62,404 nucleotides of DNA from Candidatus Gastranaerophilales bacterium (lineage in GTDB: Bacteria; Cyanobacteriota; Vampirovibrionia; Gastranaerophilales; Gastranaerophilaceae). Below the pieces are notes generated by a model, which had not been told where the DNA came from, made no database searches, and saw only the letters and a list, made by a program, of their open reading frames with translations. The translations under genes were made by a program, and so were the position numbers. The stretch is taken from positions 1 through 62,404 of the forward strand of contig CALVCQ010000009.1 of assembly GCA_944326115.1 (NCBI GenBank). The letters are read 5' to 3'. Below, piece by piece: positions 1 to 8,830 of this stretch. How positions within the stretch are numbered: position 1 is the stretch's first letter; every line of letters begins with the position of its first letter.

Positions 1-310
1 AATGGAAAATTTTTAGAAAAAAATTTCGAAACGGAATACCAAACCTTACGAACGCCAATAATCCAAGGCGTAGTCGGGGGCAGTTGACGATATGATTTTC
101 ATATTGTCAACTGACTCCGACTACTTGTTGAACCTGTGCAATAAGCAAGTTCAATATTTAACAATAAGTCCGGCACAGTCAACAAGCGCATGGGGTCTAC
201 CTCTCAGAAACAATACTTAATTGTTTCTTCGGCAGAGTCGTAAAATGCTAGACTCGGCGCCACTCGCACTCCGTGTACCACTCCTACAAGCGAGGTCCCA
301 CTCAGACAAA
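1..310 (-). repeat. Structured intergenic repeat cluster (family M, copy 1)
   Basis: No gene is visible between the window start and der. Read on the minus strand, the stretch matches 61752-62173 in several blocks: GTCTGAGTGGGACCTC, GGAGTGGTACAC, then CGACTCTGCCG, a hairpin and GAGAGGTAG, then GTGCCGGACTT up to GCACAGGTT. Positions 71-123 form a separate hairpin of about 25 bp (arms starting TAGTCGG and ending CCGACTA), half copies of which occur at 11735-11760 and 27439-27456. The hairpin arm at 203-236 differs from the other copies but still pairs, which points to a selected structure in RNA or single-stranded DNA. It does not match any RNA family I can recall. Confidence 0.6.
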
Positions 311-1648
311 TTATGCTTTTTTCTCTTTTCGCTCTCTAAACGACATTCTGACAGGTGTACCGAAAAATCCGAAGGATTCACGCAATTTGTTTTCGAGATA
401 TCTCTTATAGCTGTCTTGCACAAGATCTTCATCATTTACAAACAAGATAAATGACGGAGGGGCTGTGCGAACCTGTGCCGCATAATAAACACGAAGTTTT
501 TTGCCCTTTTTCGTTGTAGGCGGATTCATTGCCATTGCTTCCAGAACAACTTTATTTAAAATGCTTGTAGATACACGTTTTGTACACTGGGTGTAAACTT
601 CTTTTGCCTGTTTATAAATATTAACAAGCCTTTGTTTTGTTTTTGCGCTGATAAAAATCTTTGGCGCAAAATCCAAAAAAGGTGCGTCATGCATAAGCTT
701 TTTTGTATATTTTGCTGTCGGATCACCTGACTTGTCTTTATCTTCCGCAAGATCCCATTTATTTAAAGCAACAATAAGACCTTTGCCGGATTCTACTACT
801 GTCTGGGCAATTTTTTTGTCCTGATCCGTCAATCCCTCAACTGAATCTATAACAAGCACCGCAATATCGCAATCACGAATTGCTCTTATTGCCCTGTCTA
901 CTGCAAATTTTTCGACGCCCCAGTCAACTTTTGATTTTTTTCTTATACCTGCAGTATCTACAAGAATAAACTCTTCGCCTTCATACTTTACTTTTGAGTT
1001 TATACTGTCTCTTGTTGTTCCGGAAATATCACTTACAATAACTCTTTCCTCACCCAGCAGCGCATTTACTATAGAAGATTTGCCTGCATTGGGTTTTCCT
1101 ACAATTGCGAGTTTAATTATATCCGCATCCGCATCCCCGCATTCATTTGTAAAATCTGCAGTTATTGTTTCCAAAAGATCACCGACACCGCCGGAACCAT
1201 GCAATGCAGAAATAGGATGGGGATCTCCCATAGCAAGTGAATAAAAATCAGCAATATTGTTGAAATGTTCCGGTGCATCTATTTTATTGACAGCCAGATA
1301 CACGGGTTTATCACTTCTTCTTAAAACATTAGCAATATCATAGTCTATAGGATTTATGCCGTCTTTTCCGTCAACAAGAAATATAATTTTATCTGCCTCA
1401 TCACAGGCTACTTTTGCCTGTGTAAAAATATTTAGCATTATTTCGTCTTCATCTCCGGGAATAATACCGCCTGTATCGATTAAAGTAAACTTTTTATTCT
1501 GCCATTCAACATCAAAATATATCCTGTCACGTGTCACTCCCGGTCTGTCATCAACTATGGATTGACGGGCACCGACTATTCTATTTACAAAAGTGGATTT
1601 ACCTACATTTGGTCTTCCTACCACAGCAACAACGGGTTTATTATTCAT
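311..1648 (-). CDS. der: Ribosome biogenesis GTPase Der (EngA)
   Basis: Der is an essential tandem GTPase that binds the 50S subunit during late assembly in the cytoplasm. The 445-aa protein has the usual family length. The first G domain shows GRPNVGKS (11-18), DDRPGVTRD and DTGG (58-61) with NKID (121-124). The second shows GKPNAGKS (184-191), DISGTTRD, DTAG (231-234) and NKWD. A KH-like C-terminal domain ends in a basic tail. The start is supported by AAAAGGAATG a few bases upstream. The stop lies directly against the repeat at 1-310. Confidence 0.97.
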   Translation of the reverse strand: MNNKPVVAVVGRPNVGKSTFVNRIVGARQSIVDDRPGVTRDRIYFDVEWQNKKFTLIDTGGIIPGDEDEIMLNIFTQAKVACDEADKIIFLVDGKDGINPIDYDIANVLRRSDKPVYLAVNKIDAPEHFNNIADFYSLAMGDPHPISALHGSGGVGDLLETITADFTNECGDADADIIKLAIVGKPNAGKSSIVNALLGEERVIVSDISGTTRDSINSKVKYEGEEFILVDTAGIRKKSKVDWGVEKFAVDRAIRAIRDCDIAVLVIDSVEGLTDQDKKIAQTVVESGKGLIVALNKWDLAEDKDKSGDPTAKYTKKLMHDAPFLDFAPKIFISAKTKQRLVNIYKQAKEVYTQCTKRVSTSILNKVVLEAMAMNPPTTKKGKKLRVYYAAQVRTAPPSFILFVNDEDLVQDSYKRYLENKLRESFGFFGTPVRMSFRERKEKKA

Positions 1649-1754
1649 AAAAACATTCCTTTTATTTGTAAATAAATTTTAATATAAAACCGGCAAGCTA
1701 TCAATTACGGGTATTAAAAAAAACTTTATATATTTATAGGAAAGGAATATTTTT

Positions 1755-2216
1755 ATGGTTTTAGGGATAACTTCCAATTATTCTCCCTACAGCAGCGCCG
1801 GTTCTTCCGGCAAAATATCTCCGTCTGACTATGTAAACGGCTTTAATACGTCAAAAATCCAGAGCATTGTTATTGACGGAAACGATATGAAAAAGCTGGG
1901 CATCGACGAAAAGGATTTTAGTGACGCAGATGCTAACGGTGACGGTCTTATAAGTGCTTCGGAATTTTTATCTCAAGGTATGGGAATAATTTCTGTTTTG
2001 AATGCATTTAAGCGTGAAGCTATGCAAATAGACGGAGCATATCTGCAGCATCCGGAAAAAATATCACGGCAAAACAATACTAACAATATTGCACAAAGCA
2101 ACCCGAATCAATATCAAAACAGGTCCGCTAATCCTGTGCAGACGCCAAATTCTTTGACACATCCCAGCCTTGCAAACCATGAATATCTGGCAAAGAATTT
2201 GGATTTTAGTGCATAA
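1755..2216 (+). CDS. EF-hand domain protein
   Basis: This 153-aa protein has one canonical EF-hand calcium-binding loop at residues 59-70 (D59, N61, D63, G64, I66, E70), preceded by a short helix. The C-terminal half is rich in N, Q and S and looks disordered. It has no signal peptide. The start has a strong AGGAAAGG site. It is divergent from der and converges on the flagellar genes. The function is unknown, and calcium binding is inferred from the loop alone. Confidence 0.75.
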   Translation: MVLGITSNYSPYSSAGSSGKISPSDYVNGFNTSKIQSIVIDGNDMKKLGIDEKDFSDADANGDGLISASEFLSQGMGIISVLNAFKREAMQIDGAYLQHPEKISRQNNTNNIAQSNPNQYQNRSANPVQTPNSLTHPSLANHEYLAKNLDFSA

Positions 2217-2266
2217 CTAAACTGATTTAGCGGTGTTTTACATTTTCTCTGTGCAAAAAAATGCCG

Positions 2267-3103
2267 TTATGAGCTTATCAGCTGCAATACTTCCTGCAAA
2301 AGTGATTTGTTTGTCTGAATAAGCTTATTGGCAACATCCATTTGCATTTTTGCCTGCTGATAATATGAAATATTTGCAGAAAAATCACAATTGGACATCT
2401 CGAGCAGACCGCCTCTTACTTCGCCTCTGCCTATGACAGGACGACCGGATTCTTCTGTCTCTATAAACTCACCCTGTTTTATTTCATACAATCCTTCAGG
2501 ATTGTGAAAGTTCATAATCGCAAGTTTATACAAAGGCACGACATTTTTACCGCTGTCTGATTTTCCGTACAGTATGCCGTCGCCTTTAAATTCGAATTCG
2601 TCATATTTACCGAGATATTTACCGTTATTAGGATCAATCCAGAGTTTTATATTTGTTGTAGGAATATTTACGGCACCGCCTTTTATTCCTGTCTCTGCAT
2701 AAATATCCGCATCAATAGGTTTTGTACCCTGCATTATTTCGCCTTTATCATTAAGAATATAGCCCTGCACGGTATAACCGCTTGTGTTTTTGTAGACACC
2801 TTCTTTATCAAATGTAAATTCACCCAGTCGTGAATAAACTATTTGTCCGTCGTTACGGCGCAGTGTAAAGTAGCCTTCTCCTTCTAAAAATACGTTTTCG
2901 TTAGAAGTTCCGGGTGTTGATTTACCCTGACCGACATTTTTGTTAAAACCATCGACAATACCGGTATTTAAAAATGTTTTAAAGGTTGCTTTTGTTTCTC
3001 TGTAACCCGGTGTATATACGTTAGTCAGGTTTTCAGAGATTGCATCCATCCAGTCGGAAGTATTTTGTTGTGTATTCAGAGCATTTACAAATGAATCATT
3101 CAT
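2267..3103 (-). CDS. Flagellar hook-basal body protein (FlgE/FlgF/FlgG family)
   Basis: A structural subunit of the flagellar rod or hook, exported by the flagellar type III system. The N-terminal 35 residues match the rod-type signature (ALNTQQNTSDWMDAISENLTNVYTPGYR), followed by the middle D1 region with EGEGYFTLRRNDGQ and YSRLGEFTFDKEG. The C-terminal helix (QQAKMQMDVANKLIQTNKSL) is typical of this axial family. At 278 aa it is closer to FlgF/FlgG (about 250-270) than to most FlgE hooks. The adjacent FliK-like and FliJ-like genes would fit a hook-type subunit, so I leave the exact member open. Confidence 0.85.
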   Translation of the reverse strand: MNDSFVNALNTQQNTSDWMDAISENLTNVYTPGYRETKATFKTFLNTGIVDGFNKNVGQGKSTPGTSNENVFLEGEGYFTLRRNDGQIVYSRLGEFTFDKEGVYKNTSGYTVQGYILNDKGEIMQGTKPIDADIYAETGIKGGAVNIPTTNIKLWIDPNNGKYLGKYDEFEFKGDGILYGKSDSGKNVVPLYKLAIMNFHNPEGLYEIKQGEFIETEESGRPVIGRGEVRGGLLEMSNCDFSANISYYQQAKMQMDVANKLIQTNKSLLQEVLQLISS

Positions 3104-3105
3104 TT

Positions 3106-3867
3106 TTACTCTCCTTTATTGTTTTGTTGATTTTGTCTTTCACGATTTTTACCGCCGTTATTTGATTGTCTGTACATAATATCGTTGTAGGGGATATTTT
3201 GATCATCAAAACGCAGTTTTAAAGAATTTATATTGTTTCTCAAATATGCCTCTACAGCTTTGTCCCCGGGAATAAATTCTGCCGAAATTTTTCCTTTTGT
3301 ATCGACTTTTAAAATAACGGAAACATTATTATCAAAGCTTATCCTTACGGGTTTTTGCTCATTATATGCTTTTGTTATAAGGTCTGATAAAACTTTTGAT
3401 GTCTGCTGTGTTTTGTAAGTAGGTCCTATTTCATCCGCAAATTTTATCAAATGTGCTTTATCACCGTTTTGCTGCATTGCAAACTGTTTGTTATCCACCA
3501 GATCTGCAAAAAACTTTGCATCCTCTTTTGAGATTTTAACTGTATCGTAATTATATATTGACTTGATATTTTTTAATCCCGAAACAGTATCAAATCCGAA
3601 TTTATTTATGTATTCTTGATTAACCTGCTGATTAAGGTTATTAAGTTGCTGGGACTGTTCTATACTCAGTTTGTCAGTTTCTTTTTGTTCTTCCAGTACT
3701 TTTTTAAAATCGTTGCGGTTTTCCTGTGTTTTATCGTCCTTTGTATCTTCAGGTTTTCTGGTGTCAGACACTTTATCTGCATTAGAAGAAGCCTGCACTT
3801 CATTTGCAGTTTGCTGGGCTTGAGCTGTAGTTTCGGCAGATGATGCACTGCCTGTTGTAATATTCAT
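3106..3867 (-). CDS. FliK-like flagellar hook-length control protein
   Basis: The gene lies between the FliJ-like and hook/rod genes, where fliK is often found. The N-terminal about 70 residues are Q, T, K and E rich and low in complexity. The C-terminal 80 residues (VRISFDNNVSVILKVDTKG onward) have the alternating beta pattern and a following amphipathic helix like the FliK C-terminal domain that contacts FlhB. At 253 aa it is short for FliK. The call rests on position plus a weak fold-level resemblance. Confidence 0.5.
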   Translation of the reverse strand: MNITTGSASSAETTAQAQQTANEVQASSNADKVSDTRKPEDTKDDKTQENRNDFKKVLEEQKETDKLSIEQSQQLNNLNQQVNQEYINKFGFDTVSGLKNIKSIYNYDTVKISKEDAKFFADLVDNKQFAMQQNGDKAHLIKFADEIGPTYKTQQTSKVLSDLITKAYNEQKPVRISFDNNVSVILKVDTKGKISAEFIPGDKAVEAYLRNNINSLKLRFDDQNIPYNDIMYRQSNNGGKNRERQNQQNNKGE

Positions 3868-3888
3868 TTTAGCTTGTGTCCTTTCAAA

Positions 3889-4401
3889 TCAAAGGGTAGA
3901 ATCATTGTTTTCTGACAAATCTTCATTGTATACAGGATTTTTCATTAATTCTTCAAGTTCTTCTTCCTGTTTTGCACGGGTTTTTGCAAAATATTTTTGT
4001 ATTGCGACTTCTGACAATTGTTTTAGCTCTGCTTTTTTTTCTTCTTCTATGTATGCTTCACGTGAATGTTCTTTGTGTTTTTCAAGTACTTTCACCGCTT
4101 TTTCGAGTTCCCGAAGCTTGTCTTTTTCTATATCAAGCGCTTCCTGCGCTTTTTTTCTGTCTTCTTCAAGAGCCTCACCTTTATCGTACAAATGTTTCAG
4201 GTAAGTGTCATAGGATTCATACATGGAAAAATCAGCTTTACGCATATTTATTCTTGTCTGAGAAATTTCCTTGTTGTTCCTTTCTATCAGTCCTTCTATT
4301 TTGAGAACCAGAGCCTGTGCATTACGTACGTTTTGGAGTTGTTCTTCTTTTTTTCTGATTCTAAAATCCAGAATTTTTTGAAGTCTGTAACGAAAAGGCA
4401 T
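3889..4401 (-). CDS. fliJ: FliJ-like flagellar export chaperone
   Basis: FliJ is a coiled-coil protein of the flagellar export ATPase complex, binding FliI and FlhA. The 170-aa protein starts FRYRLQKILDFRIRKKEEQ, the typical FliJ opening, and is then almost wholly heptad-patterned coiled coil, rich in E, K and L, through residue 150. Length and position upstream of the FliK-like gene fit. It ends in TGA, which shows that TGA is a normal stop codon here. Confidence 0.75.
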   Translation of the reverse strand: MPFRYRLQKILDFRIRKKEEQLQNVRNAQALVLKIEGLIERNNKEISQTRINMRKADFSMYESYDTYLKHLYDKGEALEEDRKKAQEALDIEKDKLRELEKAVKVLEKHKEHSREAYIEEEKKAELKQLSEVAIQKYFAKTRAKQEEELEELMKNPVYNEDLSENNDSTL

Positions 4402-4682
4402 GGGGATCCACTATTTGCTATATACTACCTAATTATTAAGTATTGCCCTGATGATTACTACATACGTTTGTATGATTATGTTTTAATAATAAATATTTTA
4501 AAGTCAAAATTTTTTAATATGAATTTTGGAATATTACAAAATGTAAAAAAGATTTTTATTCTGAAAATCCTGTGATAGACTAGGTTATAGAGATTTAGAT
4601 TATATTAAGTCTATTCATACTAGCAAAAAAAATATTGATGGGTCTTTTATAATTAGGACTTACATGCGATTCAAGGGAAAAT

Positions 4683-5810
4683 ATGGTTACTGTATCAAAT
4701 TTTATCACCAATCCAACGGATAGACCTGCCCAAAAAGGCAATTTAGTATCAACGATTAATAAAAATCACAGCATGGAAAAATCTTTTTCGGCAAAGCCGC
4801 AAAAGCATGAACCTATAGACAGCCGTAAGTACAAACAAGATACTGTCTTAAAAAATTCTTTACCGAACCGGATGTGGGTTAATTTTATAAAGACAATGGA
4901 TATCCCTATGATTCATTTTCCCAGAGGGTTTATGGGTACTCCCGATTATACGTTTTATGAATTTTTGCAGACTGCAAAGTTTCCTTATTATATCGGCGGA
5001 CCTATTCTGGCAGCATTATTTTATGCGGGTGTAAAAAAAGATAACTTTAAATCTGCAAAAGCCGCAAATAAAGTTGCAAAACACATGGCGCTGGGTGTCG
5101 GTTTTTATTATGTTGGAGCAGCTCTTGCAAAATCCATTGTCAACAACACGCTTAAAATTACAAGAGGAATAGATTTAAAACATCCTTATGCAAAAGCAAT
5201 CTCTACATCTACAAGCCAGACCGGTGATTTTAAAAAAGAAGTGGAATTCCGTACATTATATGAAAGCTGCGAGTTTACAAGAACTGATTTAATTTTTGAT
5301 CACAAAGGCACAGAAAAAAATATTGACCCTGAAAAAATAATAAAAAAATACGGAGTAAAAGGTGATGTGAATGATGCAGACCAAACCGTTAAACCATTGA
5401 TTAAGAAATCAATAATAATGGCGAGAGCATGGCAGTATGCACTGACAGCATTTTTTGTTACTCTCGGAATTGGAATTGCAAATCAACAGGCATGGGATGT
5501 TGATTCAAGAATAGGTTTTAAAACTCTATGGGAACAAAAAGTAAAAAATAAATCTCTGCCGAAAAAAGTCCGGCTGCAAAATTTAAAATCCATTGCAAAT
5601 GAATATGCACTGCAGCCTTTCGTTAAGAGCTGCAAGCAATTCTGGCAAGGACACAGCAAGGCGTCTTCTATCATAGGAAAATCCGTAATTCTTTCTACAG
5701 CAGCAGCGACTCTGCTGGCAATTTCATTAATAAGTACAAAGACCTCCGCAAGAGGACATAAACTAGAATCTTCCGGTACTAATATAAAACAGAACGAGGA
5801 GGTTAAATAA
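4683..5810 (+). CDS. Unknown membrane protein, first gene of a three-gene operon
   Basis: I do not recognise this 375-aa protein. Hydrophobic segments lie near residues 97-114, 132-150, 250-268 and 335-352, and the N-terminal 80 residues are polar. A stretch around the second segment (IVNNTLKITRGIDLKHPY) resembles ILGVPIKALYGVDINQKY in the next gene, followed in both by a region beginning YE and another hydrophobic segment. The two therefore look like paralogs of different length. The stop codon overlaps the next start by one base. Confidence 0.7.
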   Translation: MVTVSNFITNPTDRPAQKGNLVSTINKNHSMEKSFSAKPQKHEPIDSRKYKQDTVLKNSLPNRMWVNFIKTMDIPMIHFPRGFMGTPDYTFYEFLQTAKFPYYIGGPILAALFYAGVKKDNFKSAKAANKVAKHMALGVGFYYVGAALAKSIVNNTLKITRGIDLKHPYAKAISTSTSQTGDFKKEVEFRTLYESCEFTRTDLIFDHKGTEKNIDPEKIIKKYGVKGDVNDADQTVKPLIKKSIIMARAWQYALTAFFVTLGIGIANQQAWDVDSRIGFKTLWEQKVKNKSLPKKVRLQNLKSIANEYALQPFVKSCKQFWQGHSKASSIIGKSVILSTAAATLLAISLISTKTSARGHKLESSGTNIKQNEEVK

Positions 5811-8800
5811 TGGGCAATTTGATAGAAAAAATACCTGTTTATACTCCTCAAGCACAAACTCAGCGCAAATCAACTTCATCTGTTGATACAGGTGCATTGA
5901 ATAATATAAGAGAAAATCATTTATTAACTGAGATTCAAAACAGATTTCCGCAGGATAAAATATACACATATATACAGGCAGAACCTATCAGTCCAGCCAA
6001 AACCAGACCTGCCGGTATAAAAGCAAGAAAACCTTCCGGTGAGCTGATAAAAGAAAACATTTTTCAATCTGCAGCAAGCACAGTAAAATCTTACGGAGAT
6101 TATGCTAAATTCTTTTATAATGCTGCCTTCAAAGGAGAGGGCAAAGATTATTCCGTAGGCAAGATAAATGACCTTTCTATACGTGCAGGTTCTCTTGGTA
6201 TTGCTGCAGTACTTGCCGGTACAAAATTTTTCCCTTTTGCAAGAGGTATGGAGTTTGTCGGACTTGCAACATGGTTTGCTTCCATGGCTGTTTGGCCTAA
6301 AATACTCGGCGTACCTATAAAAGCTCTGTATGGAGTCGACATTAATCAAAAATATAAAGATTCCGATAACAGAGTAAAAATGGTTTACGAAGACAACCAG
6401 TATCGTCCTATTGATATATTCCGATATGTTGATGTAGACGGAACCCCTATGTCTGAAGAGGAATATCACAAAAAATATAACAGAGATTACATTTATCTTG
6501 AAAAAATAGGCGATAAACTGGGGATTCCCAAAGATATTAAAAACAGAAATGAAGCAACCATGAACAAAATGGGACAGATTGCAGTTCAGGGCAAAACTCT
6601 GTGGATGTTAACCGCCGGTGTTATGACTCCTGTCTTGTCATCTCTTGCTGCAGATGCACTTCAAAAGCCATTTAAAGATACTCTCGGATTTTTCAGAACA
6701 TATATACATTCAAACAATTTAAATCAATTGCAGCAGCATGTGGAAAAAATGCTCGGTAATCAAAATGTCCCGAGGACTACCGATATCAACAAACTATTTG
6801 AAGAATTTAAAATAAATATCCCGAAAGATGTTGAAAATGAATTTCTGTCACTTATTCCAGAAGACGGTATTTTTTCACAGGAACAGTTTGACAGACTCAA
6901 AAATTTCCTTGAAAAAAGATTTTATGGTACAGGTATTCACACTTCATTAGATGCAGCAATGAAAATTGATGCAAAAATGACCGAGCCTTATGTTTCACTT
7001 AATGATGAATTTAAAACACAATTGAGAAACCTTGTAAAAGAATCTTTTGACGAGGTTATTGCAAAACTTCCCGCTGACAAAAAAGCCAAACTTCCCGAAT
7101 CATTTATAAATTATCAGGGAATGAATGCAGAAACTCTTAATAATTTGCTAAAAGAACTTTCTTTAGACGGAGTAAACGACCTAAATAAAGTAAATCAAGA
7201 TGTACTAAGGAAATATCTGTCTTTAGGAGTTGCTGCACCGTTTGAAAAGGATATGCAGGGAAACAGACTGTTAAGAGAAGCTTTAAACAGAATAAAAGCA
7301 TCGATTAGTGAAAAAACACTTGCTTTATATGATTCAAAAAGACATTACATTATATCAAAACAGCATATAGAAAAAATCTTTAAGTTTACGGAGATGAACC
7401 TCCAGCTTAGAGATAGTATAAAACTTTTTGAAAAAGCCACTATAAAAAATATCTCCGAATCCGCAACTGCTATTTCCTGGGAAACTGTACCTCAAAAATA
7501 TCTGAAAGCATTGGGATTTAGCAATAAAGAACTTGCTATCCTCGCAACAGTTGATTCTGACAGAGCAAGCAAACTCATTGCAGAAAGATTGGAAAAAATT
7601 GCAGCAAATGAAAGCCTTTACCAAAAAGTTCTTCAAACTATGTCAAAATATGCGCAGAAGGCTGTTTCTAAAGAAGAAAAAGCAGTTATCCAGCTTGTCG
7701 GTACTATTGACAATCCGGGCGCTTTATTCAAGCTAAGAGAGCTTATGACTTCTTGTGCACAGGCTAATTTCGGATGGGGCATGGCTAAATCCGTTTCTGA
7801 TTTTTACAATATTAGCATTCATAATGTTCAAAGAAAATTCAGAAATACAATGGATTCTTTTATTAGACCAATTAAAGCTCTTGATGTGTTCAAACATCTT
7901 GATGAACTTGTTGAACGAATGATAGGCAACGAGTTTATGTTTAATGAAAGAAAAGGCAACCCTGATTATCACATGTTCACAGACATGTCCTTCAGCACGG
8001 CTAAAGCATCTGTAAAAAAATATATAAAAAATATAATTCTGCAAAAAAATGACATAAATGACTGGACAACAAAAATGGAAGTGGAACTGCCGGCAGGAAA
8101 AAGAGGTTTGAAATCTTCATTCCCTGTTTTATGCAGTCTTGCAGAACAGATATTCAGTCCTTTGCATGAAGACACTGTCCGTATAATAACAGGAAATAAT
8201 CCGAAAAAAGTACCTCAAAACAAAGCTTTCATAAGGAAACTTGATGTTAACAACTGGATTATGAAATCAAGATTTTTGAGAATAGATTACAAGCTTTCTG
8301 AACTAAACGGCGCCGAAAATTATATGACGCAAAAAGAAGCTTTGAACGGATTTATCCAGGATTTAAGATATCCTGAAAAAGCTAATGCTGCCTATAATAT
8401 TTTATCCGAAATTTTAGAAGACAGAATTGCGGATGTCGGAGAACGGATTGTTCCCGGAGGAAATACATTGACTTTGGAAAGACTAAAAAATTATAAAAAA
8501 ATTCTTGAAGATTTTCGTTCAGGTCAATATAAACTCATCCCTGGCTATAATATAGAGTCATCTATTCAATGCTTAAAAGAATCAAGCTGCTTTGAATTCA
8601 AAACTGCAAACAAAGCTATTTCAGAAATGTCCGGTAAGAATATTACGGATTTTATTGTCTCTGCCGCACAGAACCAGCGCTCCAGAAACAAATGGCTCAA
8701 ACTTGTATACGGATTATTAATAGGCTCGCTTGCCGTATCAGCTTATACAATTGCAAATATGGGACACAAAAACAAATTCAATAAAGATATATACGAAACA

Positions 8801-8830
8801 AAACAACCATCTCAAGGAGCATTGAAATAA
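5810..8830 (+). CDS. Large unknown membrane-associated protein (1006 aa)
   Basis: Not recognised. The start is fixed by GAGGAGG just upstream and the TAATG overlap with the previous gene. Hydrophobic segments occur near residues 120-135, 145-165 and 265-285, and again near the C-terminus (LVYGLLIGSLAVSAYTIANM). The roughly 600 residues between are hydrophilic, helical and K/E rich. The N-terminal module resembles the shorter upstream protein. The following alpha-amylase start overlaps its stop by one base, so the three are probably made together. A lineage-specific envelope or scaffold role is possible but unsupported. Confidence 0.75.
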   Translation: MGNLIEKIPVYTPQAQTQRKSTSSVDTGALNNIRENHLLTEIQNRFPQDKIYTYIQAEPISPAKTRPAGIKARKPSGELIKENIFQSAASTVKSYGDYAKFFYNAAFKGEGKDYSVGKINDLSIRAGSLGIAAVLAGTKFFPFARGMEFVGLATWFASMAVWPKILGVPIKALYGVDINQKYKDSDNRVKMVYEDNQYRPIDIFRYVDVDGTPMSEEEYHKKYNRDYIYLEKIGDKLGIPKDIKNRNEATMNKMGQIAVQGKTLWMLTAGVMTPVLSSLAADALQKPFKDTLGFFRTYIHSNNLNQLQQHVEKMLGNQNVPRTTDINKLFEEFKINIPKDVENEFLSLIPEDGIFSQEQFDRLKNFLEKRFYGTGIHTSLDAAMKIDAKMTEPYVSLNDEFKTQLRNLVKESFDEVIAKLPADKKAKLPESFINYQGMNAETLNNLLKELSLDGVNDLNKVNQDVLRKYLSLGVAAPFEKDMQGNRLLREALNRIKASISEKTLALYDSKRHYIISKQHIEKIFKFTEMNLQLRDSIKLFEKATIKNISESATAISWETVPQKYLKALGFSNKELAILATVDSDRASKLIAERLEKIAANESLYQKVLQTMSKYAQKAVSKEEKAVIQLVGTIDNPGALFKLRELMTSCAQANFGWGMAKSVSDFYNISIHNVQRKFRNTMDSFIRPIKALDVFKHLDELVERMIGNEFMFNERKGNPDYHMFTDMSFSTAKASVKKYIKNIILQKNDINDWTTKMEVELPAGKRGLKSSFPVLCSLAEQIFSPLHEDTVRIITGNNPKKVPQNKAFIRKLDVNNWIMKSRFLRIDYKLSELNGAENYMTQKEALNGFIQDLRYPEKANAAYNILSEILEDRIADVGERIVPGGNTLTLERLKNYKKILEDFRSGQYKLIPGYNIESSIQCLKESSCFEFKTANKAISEMSGKNITDFIVSAAQNQRSRNKWLKLVYGLLIGSLAVSAYTIANMGHKNKFNKDIYETKQPSQGALK

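Noticed and set aside
3616-3843. Plus-strand hydrophobic ORFs over the flagellar genes
   Set aside because: They are antisense readings of coiled-coil and Q/K-rich genes, which naturally give F/L-rich frames.
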